Shown in pieces: positions 46,503 through 55,378 of a stretch of DNA of 64,000 nucleotides. The notes beneath the pieces were generated by a model. That model ran no database searches and was not told the DNA's origin. It was given only the letters and a program-made list of their open reading frames with translations. Position 1 is the first letter of the stretch; the number at the start of each line of letters is the position of its first letter. The DNA lies in NCBI RefSeq assembly GCF_029094525.1, contig NZ_CP119107.1, forward strand, positions 2,170,001 to 2,234,000. Reading direction: 5' to 3'. The position numbers were made by a program, and so were the translations under genes. The stretch is from Pullulanibacillus sp. KACC 23026 (lineage in GTDB: Bacteria; Bacillota; Bacilli; Bacillales; Sporolactobacillaceae).

Positions 46503-47567
46503 ATGTTAAACCAAAAAAGATTGCGAGATTATGGGGTCACAATAGGGGGCTTAGAGCCTGGACCTAAAAATGCGATTACAGATGTAGAAGGGGTTGCGGT
46601 TGGACATGTTACAATCAGTGACCGCTGCAAGCAAACAGGAGTAACGGCCATACTCCCGCATCAGGGGAATGTATTTAAGGAGAAATTAATAGCCTCATGC
46701 CATATTATTAATGGATTTGGTAAGACGATGGGGACGCTTCAGCTAAACGAATTAGGGACCTTGGAAACCCCTATTATTCTTACTAATACATTAAGCATAG
46801 GTGTTGCAGCAGACGCATGTTTTGACTACACGTTGGAGCGTAATCCGGAAATAGGCAGGACGACGGGAACGGTCAACCCTGTTATCGGCGAATGCAATGA
46901 CATGTTTTTAAATGATATAAGGGGCAAATATGTAACAAGAGAGCATGTTTTTCAAGCGCTTGAGCAGGCGTCTTCTACTTTCAGTGAAGGTTCTGTTGGG
47001 GCAGGGCGGGGGATGCTTTGTTATTCCCTAAAAGGCGGAGTTGGTTCGTCATCCAGGCGGTTCGAGTTAGAGCATGGGATCTATACAATAGGGGTTTTAG
47101 TCGTCTCTAATTTTGGTCTTCTAGGTGATCTCCGCATTAATGGGAATCCAATTGGTGCAACATTAAAACAAGCATTAAGTAACGAAATTGAAGAAAAGGA
47201 TAAGGGATCGATCATGATCATTGTCGCAACGGACTTGCCTGTTTCCAATAGGCAGATTAACCGACTGCTTAAACGTTCTGTTACTGGATTATCGAGGACT
47301 GGCTCCATGATCTCAAACGGAAGCGGGGATGTTGTGATTGGATTTTCAACGGCAACTAAAATCCCGCATGATAAAACAAAAGAGCTGCTTTCTATCCCAG
47401 CAGTTCATGAAGGCGATCTGGATATCGCTTTTCGAGCCATTGGCGAAGCAACAGAGGAAGCGATCTTAAATGCTTTAGTGACAGCTGAAAGGGTGGTAGG
47501 GCGCGATGGAAATGAACGGCCAGCGCTTCGTGACTTAATCGAGCATTATCATATCTTGCTGTCTTAA
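46503..47567 (+). CDS. P1-family N-terminal nucleophile aminopeptidase (DmpA/BapA type)
   Basis: 354 aa from the ATG at 46503 after AAGGAG; an upstream reading from 46416 lacks a ribosome site. Family marks: NAITDVEGVAVGHVTI, NTLSIGVAADACFDY, EGSVGAGRGMLCYSLKGG. Autoproteolysis would fall between G181 and S182 (GGVG-SSSRR), exposing the Ser nucleophile as in DmpA L-aminopeptidase/D-Ala-esterase. Substrates in the family include beta-peptides and D-amino acid esters; here unknown. No signal peptide. The 324-bp gap after it has a TCTTCTAAG/CTTAGAGGA hairpin at 47581 and nothing else recognised. Confidence 0.86.
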   Translation: MLNQKRLRDYGVTIGGLEPGPKNAITDVEGVAVGHVTISDRCKQTGVTAILPHQGNVFKEKLIASCHIINGFGKTMGTLQLNELGTLETPIILTNTLSIGVAADACFDYTLERNPEIGRTTGTVNPVIGECNDMFLNDIRGKYVTREHVFQALEQASSTFSEGSVGAGRGMLCYSLKGGVGSSSRRFELEHGIYTIGVLVVSNFGLLGDLRINGNPIGATLKQALSNEIEEKDKGSIMIIVATDLPVSNRQINRLLKRSVTGLSRTGSMISNGSGDVVIGFSTATKIPHDKTKELLSIPAVHEGDLDIAFRAIGEATEEAILNALVTAERVVGRDGNERPALRDLIEHYHILLS

Positions 47568-47854
47568 AACAGTAAACTAATCTTCTAAGCTTAGAGGATG
47601 TCCTTATAAACGATCATTCCTTGAAATAATCACTAAATGAGTAAAGAATAAAGGGAAATAACGAGGTGCAGTCATTTCCCAGGCAAGCGCAGATTACGAC
47701 AAAATGACACTTATATTGAGTGCTTCAGACTTAGAGAAAAGAAGATTCTGACGATTGGTGTCTGATTCTTCGTTGCAGAGGCATTAAACTTGTTATTATA
47801 ACCACTGACCTTGTTCCATTTCCTAGCTAGAGACTGGCTTTGATATAATAAGAA

Positions 47855-47879
47855 GCCTGTTCCCTATTGAGGAACAGGC
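47855..47879 (-). terminator. Terminator of the isochorismatase-like gene
   Basis: Perfect 9-bp stem GCCTGTTCC/GGAACAGGC with a 7-nt loop, 12 bp after the minus-strand stop and followed on that strand by TTCTTATTAT. Confidence 0.82.
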
Positions 47880-47891
47880 CGCCCGGATCGA

Positions 47892-48461
47892 TTAATCTAA
47901 TGTATTGATCCAGGAGTCGACGGTCACAACATCAGCTTGTCGAGGAAATACTTTCTCAGTAAGGACGCGGTGTACCTCAGGATCTCTGTCAAGACAGGCA
48001 TCACTTAGGACGGTTATCGTATAATCTTTGTCCGCTGCTTCTCGCAATGTTGATAAGACGACACCACTCGTTGAAATACCCGTGAGTACAATCGAATCAA
48101 TTTGCTTAGAGCGGAGGATGACCTCTAATGTGCTTCCTGCAAAAGCACTTACGCGATATTTAGTGACAACAGGCTCATCCTTCTCAGGTTTAACCGATTC
48201 ATGAATCTGTGTCGATTCGTCTGAAGTTGTCATTCCACCATGTGAAGCAACGGCTGAAAAACCCTTATTATTAGGAGAAACCTCCGGATAGCCTTCGCTA
48301 AACCCAACGCGGACGAAAATAACAGGAATGTGATGCTCACGGGCGCTAGCTATAGCTTTTTGAAAGGGAAGGAGGGCTTCCTTGTTTTCAGCAAAATGCG
48401 AAACGATCCCGTTTTGCAAATCCATGACTAATAAGGCTGTTTTTTTTGAAGAATTGTTCAT
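47892..48461 (-). CDS. Isochorismatase-family hydrolase lacking the usual cysteine
   Basis: 189 aa with the Rossmann-like isochorismatase fold: LLVMDLQNGIV (catalytic Asp), VTKYRVSAFAGSTLEVILR (the conserved Lys) and LTGISTSGVVLSTLREAADKDY. In cysteine hydrolases the last motif reads GxxTxxCVxxT; here the Cys place is Val (or Gly), so nicotinamidase-like thioester chemistry is not expected. This TSGVVLST variant forms its own subgroup. It is divergent from a TetR gene with a palindrome between them, so it is probably repressed by that TetR. Substrate unknown. Confidence 0.85.
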   Translation of the reverse strand: MNNSSKKTALLVMDLQNGIVSHFAENKEALLPFQKAIASAREHHIPVIFVRVGFSEGYPEVSPNNKGFSAVASHGGMTTSDESTQIHESVKPEKDEPVVTKYRVSAFAGSTLEVILRSKQIDSIVLTGISTSGVVLSTLREAADKDYTITVLSDACLDRDPEVHRVLTEKVFPRQADVVTVDSWINTLD

Positions 48462-48524
48462 GTGTTGTCACTCCCAAATGGTTTAGTTATTATTAAATGG
48501 AGAACTCTATCATTTATAATAAAC

Positions 48525-48536
48525 GGAGATGTCTCC
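48525..48536. promoter_or_regulatory. Candidate TetR operator
   Basis: Perfect palindrome GGAGATGTCTCC in the 118-bp divergent gap between the isochorismatase-like and tetR genes, next to a TATAAT (48515-48520). Confidence 0.55.
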
Positions 48537-48579
48537 ACATGTCAAGGGTTGTTCTTGAAACTAGGGGGGGAGTGTCAAA

Positions 48580-49185
48580 ATGAAGGATAGTGAGAACTTG
48601 TTCAACCGTTCGGAACGTCGTGATGCTGCCCAAAATCGCCAACGTATATTGGATACAGCGTTGAAACTTTTTAATGAATATGGGGTCGAGAACGTTAGCA
48701 TGAACCAAATTGCAAACGTCGCTCAAATTGGGCCTGGAACGCTCTATCGCCGTTACCGAAATAAAGGAGAATTGTGTTTAGATTTAATTAAAGATAATGT
48801 TGTCCTTCTTTTTGAAGATTTAGATGCTTTTCTCGAAGAAAACCAGAACTTGCCGCCTGAAGATCGATTAAAAAGCATTTTGCAATACTATATCAAGTTT
48901 AGAGAAAGCAAGGCTCAGTTGCTGAAAGGTGTTGAAGATTTTGAGAGGTCGAACAGAACCCAATCAAATGGTCAAAGCCCCTTATACAACGAATTACACC
49001 AGATCCTTGTTTCTGTATTTGATGAAATGAAGGATTCGGAACTTAATTCTCCAAATAGTGCCTTTCGAGCAGACATGCTTCTTGCTGCTTTAAAGAGCGA
49101 CACCTACCTATTTCAGCGAGAAGTGAGAGGTTATGCTCCTGACGAGATATTGGATCAACTATGGGCTACCTTTATCGGCAAGTAG
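48580..49185 (+). CDS. TetR-family transcriptional regulator
   Basis: 201 aa. N-terminal helix-turn-helix: NRQRILDTALKLFNEYGVENVSMNQIANVAQIGPGTLYRRYRNKGEL (about residues 19-65), the TetR signature. The C-terminal helical part is variable and should bind a ligand and dimerise. GGGGGGAG lies before the ATG. Divergent from the isochorismatase-like hydrolase gene, with the operator-like palindrome in the gap; autoregulation and control of that gene are likely. The last helices (GYAPDEILDQLW) are typical. Confidence 0.92.
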   Translation: MKDSENLFNRSERRDAAQNRQRILDTALKLFNEYGVENVSMNQIANVAQIGPGTLYRRYRNKGELCLDLIKDNVVLLFEDLDAFLEENQNLPPEDRLKSILQYYIKFRESKAQLLKGVEDFERSNRTQSNGQSPLYNELHQILVSVFDEMKDSELNSPNSAFRADMLLAALKSDTYLFQREVRGYAPDEILDQLWATFIGK

Positions 49186-49371
49186 ATAAGCGCTTAAGTG
49201 GCGGGTGGCAAAAATGCAGGCAAATCGGGAGCGACAACAAATAAGAGAGAACTTATAAGCAACTAAAGGTCATGTACATGAATGAGAGCATCTGTCTACA
49301 ATGGCAGCGGGCTCTCGTTTTTTTGTATTTTTTGGAATACGATTGTGATCATAGCCTATTTTTCTCTCGAC

Positions 49372-49942
49372 AAACGCTTCTTAAATATCAGGAAGTATTA
49401 TAATATACAAGAAAAACACATACTATTATATGTAGGAAGAATTTCTCAAGAAAAACTTATCCAAACCGTTCCTAAAACATTCGATTTACTACCCACACCA
49501 CTTCAGAAGGACACGCATTTACTGATTGTAGGTGATGGTCCCCTTTTAAAACCTCTCACAGAGAAAACACCCCCAAATCACTTTTACGTTTTTTATTGAA
49601 GGCGAGTCACTAGCTGAGATCGATGCTTCAAGTGATGTTTTTCTATTCCCATTTGCAACCGAAACGTTCGGCAATGTAGTTTTAGAAGCGCTTGGATCAG
49701 GATTGCTTGTCATTGGGGCAGAAGCTGGAGGCGTTTCAGCAACTCATCAAAAACAATCAAACCAGTTTTCTATATCCCTCCAAGAACGGAGCAGCTTTTA
49801 GTTGATATACAGGCTATCTTCTCGCCAATGATGAACTGCGCGAGACATTCAATCAGCAGGTGAGGGCTTCTGCTTTAGCCTATTCTTGGAATGAAATATT
49901 TGATCGTTTACTCGTCAGCTTACAAAGTCTTCACAATGAAAA
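49372..49942 (+). pseudogene. Remnant of a GT4 glycosyltransferase
   Basis: The sequence reads YNIQEKHILLYVGRISQEK, then LLIVGDGPLLKPL, followed by a frameshift, then FIEGESLAEIDASSDVFLF and TETFGNVVLEALGSGLLVIGAEAGGV, a break, and LLANDELRETFNQQVRASALAYSWNEIFDRLL in another frame. These are the consecutive C-terminal motifs of GT4 family enzymes (VGR, GDGP, ASSDVFVFPSxTETFGNVVLEAMASG). The N-terminal half is missing, so this is a dead copy. Confidence 0.82.
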
Positions 49943-50004
49943 AAACGTCACACCGCATAATTGTCAAAGAGGTAATGACTTTCTAAACGTCTGGAGTGAC
50001 ATAA

Positions 50005-50541
50005 ATGGCTAACTTTAAATTGTATAATTATACCTTTCAAAATTTGCAAGAAAAAGAGATGTCCTTTGAGCAGGTCTTCGAGTATATCGTCCAATTTATG
50101 AAACGCGATCCGCGCGGAAATTTCAAGTTAATGGTTGGAACCGATTCACAAGTGCACCCTACTTATACTCGATTTATAACAGGGATTGTTATTCAGCAGG
50201 AACGAAAAGGGGCATGGGCCTGTATTCGCAGGGTGGTCGTTCCTCGTCAAATGACCAATTTGCATGAACGAATCTCCTTTGAAACGTCACTGACTGAAGA
50301 TATCGTCTCTATGTTTTCGGAAGAACGAAAGAATCAGCTGATTGATATTGTCCTGCCGCATATTTATAAAGGGTCTACTTTTACGATGGAGGGACATCTC
50401 GACATTGGATCAGGAAAGCGAAACAAGACACGTATTTTTGTGGAAGAGATGACTGCACGTATTGAAGCTATGGGGATTGAACCGAGAATTAAACCGATGT
50501 CGTTTGTCGCGAGTTCTTATGCGAATCGGTATACGAAATAA
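50005..50541 (+). CDS. ykuK: YkuK-family (DUF458) RNase H-like protein
   Basis: 178 aa. FKLYNYTFQNLQEKEMSFEQVFEYI, LMVGTDSQVHPTYTRFITGIVI and a long conserved C-terminus through VASSYANRYTK match Bacillus YkuK. The family has a ribonuclease-H-like fold with an Asp-containing GTDSQ strand, but activity is not established. CTGGAGTGA precedes the ATG. It follows the glycosyltransferase remnant and is followed by a terminator, so it stands alone. Confidence 0.9.
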   Translation: MANFKLYNYTFQNLQEKEMSFEQVFEYIVQFMKRDPRGNFKLMVGTDSQVHPTYTRFITGIVIQQERKGAWACIRRVVVPRQMTNLHERISFETSLTEDIVSMFSEERKNQLIDIVLPHIYKGSTFTMEGHLDIGSGKRNKTRIFVEEMTARIEAMGIEPRIKPMSFVASSYANRYTK

Positions 50542-50578
50542 AAATATAAAAATGGTATAATAAAATCAACATGCTTAC

Positions 50579-50612
50579 GGCCTTTCTTCTAATCGGATAA
50601 CGAGAAAGGTCC
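50579..50612 (+). terminator. ykuK terminator
   Basis: GGCCTTTCT/AGAAAGGTC stem with a 14-nt loop, then CATTTTCATTT. Confidence 0.6.
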
Positions 50613-50790
50613 ATTTTCATTTGAGTAGAAGTGAGTTTTAATAATTAAAGATTCTTGTATAAGGGAATCCTTTTTAGGAAATTGCATCGTTCAACCTGTT
50701 TATGAAGAGGGCAAGTTTTCAGGTGACCGAGAGGCGACGTAAAGGCAAGTCGTTAAGCCATTCTCCTTTTTTGAAAGGAAGTCGTTTAAT

Positions 50791-51639
50791 ATGATTTACA
50801 TTGGTTTGACGGGATGGGGAGATCATCCTTCTCTTTATCCTCCAGGTCTAAAAGCAAAGGACAAGCTCACGGAGTACAGCAGTCATTTTCTTATCGTTGA
50901 AGTGGATACCTCTTTTTATGCCATTCCGGCTGTTAGCCATGCTGAAAAATGGGTGAGTGAGACGCCGGAGGGCTTCCGATTCGTCGTGAAGGCTTATCAA
51001 GGGATGACTCAGCACCAGCGAAAGAACGAGATCCCCTATTCAACGGTTGAGGAGATGTTCCATGCCTACAAGGAGTCCTTGTCTCCGTATTTGGAAAGCC
51101 AAAAATTAGCTGCCGTCTTATTTCAATTTCCGCCTTGGTTTGATTGCCGAAGAGAAAATGTGGCTTATTTAAGACACTGTAAAAAAATGATGGGAGATAT
51201 CCCGCTTGCTTTGGAGTTCCGACATCAATCTTGGTATCAAGCGAACTACCGGGAGCAGACTTTGCTATTTATGAAGCGGGAAGGATGGATTCACTCGATT
51301 GCGGATGAACCTCAGGCCGGCATCGGCTCGGTTCCGTTTGTGCCAGTTGCAATCGATCCCAATCTAACCATTGTTCGAATGCATGGTCGACATGTTCAAG
51401 GATGGAATAAGAAAGAGGGTGTTAATTGGCGAGACGTCCGATTTTTGTATCACTATAGTAAACTAGAATTGGCAGAAATGAAATCTTTTGTTCAGGAACT
51501 AGCAAAGGATTCTCGGGATATAGTGGTGTTGTTTAATAATAACTCCGGTGGTGACGCAGCGGAAAACGCCAAAGAATTTCAACACCTTTTAGGGATTGAA
51601 TACAAAGGTTTGTCTTCCAAACAATTGGATTTATTTTAA
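50791..51639 (+). CDS. DUF72 protein (YunF/YecE-like)
   Basis: 282 aa with AAAGGAAG upstream of the ATG. IGLTGWGDHPSLYPPG, HFLIVEVDTSFYAIP, GFRFVVKAYQGMTQHQ and PLALEFRHQSWY follow the DUF72 signature of a TIM-barrel protein; LFNNNSGGDAAENAKEFQHLL is the conserved C-terminus. Related to Bacillus YunF. The biochemical role is unknown. The stop codon is directly followed by the ABC-2 fragment frame. Confidence 0.9.
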   Translation: MIYIGLTGWGDHPSLYPPGLKAKDKLTEYSSHFLIVEVDTSFYAIPAVSHAEKWVSETPEGFRFVVKAYQGMTQHQRKNEIPYSTVEEMFHAYKESLSPYLESQKLAAVLFQFPPWFDCRRENVAYLRHCKKMMGDIPLALEFRHQSWYQANYREQTLLFMKREGWIHSIADEPQAGIGSVPFVPVAIDPNLTIVRMHGRHVQGWNKKEGVNWRDVRFLYHYSKLELAEMKSFVQELAKDSRDIVVLFNNNSGGDAAENAKEFQHLLGIEYKGLSSKQLDLF

Positions 51640-52080
51640 TTGGAGGTTATTTTCTTATTCGGTATGCTCGTCTTTCAGATTAAGCTTCCATTCACGACGT
51701 TCGGTGTTCTGATTATTATTTGGATGGTTTCAATATTTTCAGCTTGCGGATTTGGTTTGATCATTGGCAGTTTTTGTCTCTGGTCTCCTTCTATGCATAT
51801 GTGGTCGAATCTTCTTGCAAGCCTGCTGCTCCTTCTAAGCGGTGCCAACTATTCCTTAGAAGCGATGCCTGTGTGGGTCCGAATTATGGCCCAATGTGTA
51901 CCGTTAACAAGAGGCGTCGAACTTACTAAAGCAATTATAAATAGTGAAGATTATTCGAAGGTTGACAGTCTTTTAACACAAGAATTTCTTCTTGGTTGTA
52001 TAGGCTTCCTTATTAGTTTGGTTATGATAAAATACGCTGAATACCTTTCAAGAATAAAAGGAACTATGGATTTAGATTAG
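51640..52080 (+). pseudogene. C-terminal fragment of an ABC-2 type permease
   Basis: 146 aa read from a TTG that touches the previous stop codon, with no proper ribosome site. It shows about four membrane helices: GFGLIIGSFCLWSPSMHMWSNL, LLLLLSGANYSLEAMPVWVRIMAQCVPLTRGVEL and a last hydrophobic helix, the layout of the C-terminal half of ABC-2 drug or lipid exporters. Half the expected length, and no ATPase partner is adjacent, so it is a truncated remnant. A further open stretch after it (52090-52290, ...SIVLYGPALNPEIKNFM) may be a second piece. Confidence 0.65.
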
Positions 52081-52412
52081 TTTTAAGGGGATCAACCTGC
52101 GCCTTCTTTAACTTCTCGATTGTACTTTATGGTCCTGCGTTAAATCCTGAAATAAAGAATTTTATGCAGGACCTACTTGGAGGGAAGGTAAAAGGCTGTC
52201 CACAACAATTCTCCGAAAATGAATCGCAAATGGATTTCCAGTTAATAGGATGCTCTTGGATTGACACTTATTCTAAAAGCAATAAGGTTTAAATCAGCCT
52301 TCCAAAATTAGAGACTAGATAAAATGACAGATAATCTTACAAGAATGTAGAGTGATCTCATTAGACAAGGTTATACTATTTGTAAAATAAAATTTTAAAT
52401 TTTTAAAATTAA

Positions 52413-52431
52413 CTTGAAATAAAAATTCAAG
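52413..52431. promoter_or_regulatory. Operator-like palindrome 1 upstream of the rpiR gene
   Basis: Perfect 6-bp inverted repeat CTTGAA/TTCAAG with a 7-nt A/T spacer, in the AT-rich 560-bp gap before the murR-like gene. The surrounding GTAAAATAAAATTT stretch recurs about 170 bp downstream near 52550. Confidence 0.4.
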
Positions 52432-52560
52432 ATGTTAATATAAATAAGAAAACGGTTACAAAATTAAATAGGGGATGTGCGAATTAGAACTGTATGGTAA
52501 ATATCCTTACAAACTAATGGCGTGGCAGCCTTGGACAACGTATACTTATCGTAAAATAAA

Positions 52561-52584
52561 ATTTCACTATATTTTTAATGAAAT
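52561..52584. promoter_or_regulatory. Operator-like palindrome 2 upstream of the rpiR gene
   Basis: ATTTCA/TGAAAT inverted repeat with a 12-nt spacer, about 60 bp before the regulator start; the related GAAATTAAAATTC follows. RpiR-type repressors bind TGAAA/TTTCA half-sites, so autoregulation of the operon is plausible. Confidence 0.45.
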
Positions 52585-52644
52585 GAAATTAAAATTCAAA
52601 CAAGTGAATATCATAAAAAAACATTTACAAAAATGGTGGTGCTT

Positions 52645-53505
52645 ATGCTAAAAGGTGGACTATCAATTATTAAAGAAACAATCGGAATGATCAATCCCTC
52701 GGAAATCAATGCAGCAAGATACATAATGGAGCACCCTGAAGAAATGCTTGGGATGACCGTCAGTGAATTAGCAAAGGCAAGTGGCTCAAGTCCAGCAGCC
52801 GTTGTTCGTCTTTGTAAATCACTTGGATTAGAAAGCTATCAAGAATTAAAGCTCCGAGTCGCAGGCGATCTTCATGACCAACAAATTCATGGAGGAAATG
52901 AATACCAAGAGATCAGCCCAACAAGTGACATTGAAACACTTATTCACTCTGTATCAAAAAATAATATCTTTTCGATTAATGAAACGCTTCGTATTTTAAA
53001 TCCTTCCAAAATTAAAGAAGCAACTAATCTTCTATGTGAAGCGAGACGTATTGATTTTTATGGATCAGGCGCTTCTCAGTTAGTTGCACAGGATGCGCAA
53101 CACAAGTTTATGCGAATTAACAAGTCTTGCAGTGCTTACCCGGATTCGCATCTTCAATTGACTTCAGCTGTTACTCTGTCAGAACGAGATGTGGCAGTAG
53201 CCTTTTCTAATTCGGGAGAGACCATTCAAGTTATTGATTGTATAAAAGCAGCTAAAGAGCAAGGAGCTAAGACTATTGCTATTACAAAGTATGGGAGTAA
53301 TCCATTAGGCCAGCTTTGTGATGTGCACATTGAAACTCTATCAACAGAATCGGATAGTCGAAGTGCTGCAACCTCTTCAAGAATAGTTCAACTTACCATT
53401 CTTGACATCTTATATGTAGCCGTAGCAGGGCATAGTTATGAGGATTCGGTAGACTATCTCAATCGTTCCCGCAATAGGATCGAACAGATTTATCGCATGA
53501 AATAG
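52645..53505 (+). CDS. RpiR-family regulator (MurR-like)
   Basis: 286 aa from the ATG at 52645, which follows GGTGGTG; an ATG four codons earlier would put the ribosome site inside the gene. N-terminal RpiR helix-turn-helix (about 15-80: YIMEHPEEMLGMTVSELAKASGSSPAAVVRLCKSLG) and a C-terminal SIS sugar-phosphate isomerase fold (about 120-265: RIDFYGSGASQLVAQDAQHKF, VAVAFSNSGETIQVIDCIKAAKEQGAKTIAIT). In MurR such a domain senses MurNAc-6-phosphate. As first gene of the cluster it probably represses the MurNAc recycling operon behind it. Confidence 0.88.
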   Translation: MLKGGLSIIKETIGMINPSEINAARYIMEHPEEMLGMTVSELAKASGSSPAAVVRLCKSLGLESYQELKLRVAGDLHDQQIHGGNEYQEISPTSDIETLIHSVSKNNIFSINETLRILNPSKIKEATNLLCEARRIDFYGSGASQLVAQDAQHKFMRINKSCSAYPDSHLQLTSAVTLSERDVAVAFSNSGETIQVIDCIKAAKEQGAKTIAITKYGSNPLGQLCDVHIETLSTESDSRSAATSSRIVQLTILDILYVAVAGHSYEDSVDYLNRSRNRIEQIYRMK

Positions 53506-53574
53506 TCCTCTCAATAGGGTTTAAAGGTTATTTCGGTGGGAAAGGAAGGCCAATCCTAGGAAAGGAGTTTTGTT

Positions 53575-54618
53575 ATGATCCAAACAAATCAAGTGGATCA
53601 CCTGCTCCAAAGAATGGTTAACGAAAATCAACTGCCGGGAGCTGTTTATAGTGTATTTAACGCAGAAGCGACGCTCCTAGAAAACGCCATTGGATGGTCC
53701 CATAAAGATCTACCTATTAAAATGACAATCGACACCGTTTTCGATTTGGCTTCTTTAACAAAAGTAACAGCCACACTCCCCAGTATTCTCCTTTTAATTG
53801 AAGAGGGCGTCATTGATTTAGATGATCCCATTCGCTATTTTTACCCAGAAGCGGTCAGCACTACTCTCACAATTAAGCATCTATTGACACACACTTCAGG
53901 ATTAACCTGGCATATACCTTTCTTTAAATATAATTGGACTAAGGAACAAGTTAAGAAACACATTCTCACGTCTGGTGCAAATCCAGGACGAGAAATTATT
54001 TACAGTGATTTGAATTTTATTCTATTGGGCTTCTTGGTAGAAGACTTAACAGGGCATTCGCTCGATGTATTTTCTAGAAATAATGTATTTCTTCCACTTG
54101 ATATGAATGAAACTGTATTTAATCCTAAATGCGCTAAAGAAAGGATCGCGCCTACAGAATTCCGACCAGAAAAAAAGACTTACGATTGGGGGACGGTACA
54201 TGATGAAAATGCTCATCAATTAGGAGGGGTAAGCGGGCACGCAGGATTGTTCGCCACACTTTTTGATTTAAAGAAGTATGTCAGAATGTTCTTAAAACAA
54301 GGGGCTGATGGAGATGGAAAACAGTTTTTGTCCCGAAGTACGATTAAGACCAGTCAGCGTAATTTTACAAAGGATCTTAGTTTAAATCGAGGATTAGGAT
54401 GGCAACTGGTTGATTCTTGTGATTCCCCTTTGGGTTACTTCTTCTCACCTAAGAGTTTTGGTCATACTGGGTTTACTGGAACTTCTATTTGGATCGATCC
54501 AGAACAAGAAATAGGCCTTATCCTTTTAACGAACCGTGTTCATATAAGCAGAGAAGTGAACATGAATCGGATCCGCAGACTCTTTCATAACGTGGTGGCT
54601 TCAACTTTATCCAAATAA
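53575..54618 (+). CDS. Beta-lactamase-like serine hydrolase (YbbE-like)
   Basis: 347 aa, class C beta-lactamase / DD-peptidase fold without signal peptide. S60-L-T-K63 (the SxxK nucleophile and base), YSDLNF (Tyr motif) and GHTGFTGTSIW (HTG, third motif). Related to Bacillus YbbE, which sits in the MurNAc recycling operon and is normally secreted; here the N-terminus (MIQTNQVDHLLQRMVNE) is hydrophilic, so a cytosolic site is inferred. It may cleave the peptide or lactyl-amide part of muropeptides. Ribosome site GGAAAGGAG. Confidence 0.85.
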   Translation: MIQTNQVDHLLQRMVNENQLPGAVYSVFNAEATLLENAIGWSHKDLPIKMTIDTVFDLASLTKVTATLPSILLLIEEGVIDLDDPIRYFYPEAVSTTLTIKHLLTHTSGLTWHIPFFKYNWTKEQVKKHILTSGANPGREIIYSDLNFILLGFLVEDLTGHSLDVFSRNNVFLPLDMNETVFNPKCAKERIAPTEFRPEKKTYDWGTVHDENAHQLGGVSGHAGLFATLFDLKKYVRMFLKQGADGDGKQFLSRSTIKTSQRNFTKDLSLNRGLGWQLVDSCDSPLGYFFSPKSFGHTGFTGTSIWIDPEQEIGLILLTNRVHISREVNMNRIRRLFHNVVASTLSK

Positions 54619-54646
54619 AATGATTCGTATTAGGGGGACTAAAGAA

Positions 54647-55360
54647 ATGGGTGACAAAAAGCATTTAATGGTGATTGATGCACATTGTGGAGACGGGGAG
54701 CTTCAGGTAGGGGCAATTGCGGCTAAATACGCTAAAGCAGGTCATAAGGTCACTTTTTTACATTTAACGGCCGGCGAAAAAGGAAATCCGCCAGATGTTC
54801 CAGTTGATGTCTACCGCGACCAAAAAATCCGTGAGTCAGAAGAAGCCTGCGCCATTATCGGTGCCGAATGCATCACGTTGGATTATAAAGATGCCGAGGT
54901 TCAAGTAAATGAGGAAACGGTTATTAAAGTTGCGACTCAGATTCGCAAATTAAGACCAGATTTAGTCTTAACACACTGGGTGAAGAGTATCCATTCGGAT
55001 CACTCCAATGTTCCTAAAATTGTCGAGGCTGCACAACTGAAGGCTGGTCTGTCTGGTTTCGAGTTAGAGGGCTATCCACCGAAATACTATAGCTATCTTC
55101 ATAGTGAAAACTGGGAAGACATGGAGGAATATGTTCCTGATATTTATGTGGACGTCACGGAAACCTTTGAAACTTATTTAGAGGCTATTTCAAAGTTTTG
55201 GTTTGTTATGAATTCCAAGGACTTCCGTTATTTTGATTACTATAAGGCGCTTGGTACTATAAGAGGTTGCCAAAATCGAACGACCTATGCGCAAACTTTA
55301 AAATTTCCAGTAGGAGGGAATATCCGAAAAGGAAAGGAAATTCCAGGTTTCCCTCTCTGA
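54647..55360 (+). CDS. PIG-L/LmbE-family deacetylase-like protein with altered motif
   Basis: 237 aa from the ATG at 54647, preceded by GGGGG; an upstream ATG at 54620 has no ribosome site. The fold and C-terminal LTHWVKSIHSDHSN (metal His region) match PIG-L deacetylases, which act on N-acetylglucosamine-type substrates. The first motif, normally AHPDD, reads DAHCGDGELQ, so the metal-binding H and last D remain but the usual catalytic Asp is Gly. It may still bind zinc, or be an inactive or different enzyme. Between the YbbE-like hydrolase and NagZ, in a MurNAc recycling operon, amino-sugar deacetylation is the natural guess. Confidence 0.8.
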   Translation: MGDKKHLMVIDAHCGDGELQVGAIAAKYAKAGHKVTFLHLTAGEKGNPPDVPVDVYRDQKIRESEEACAIIGAECITLDYKDAEVQVNEETVIKVATQIRKLRPDLVLTHWVKSIHSDHSNVPKIVEAAQLKAGLSGFELEGYPPKYYSYLHSENWEDMEEYVPDIYVDVTETFETYLEAISKFWFVMNSKDFRYFDYYKALGTIRGCQNRTTYAQTLKFPVGGNIRKGKEIPGFPL

Positions 55361-55378
55361 ACAAGGAGTCTTAACAAA

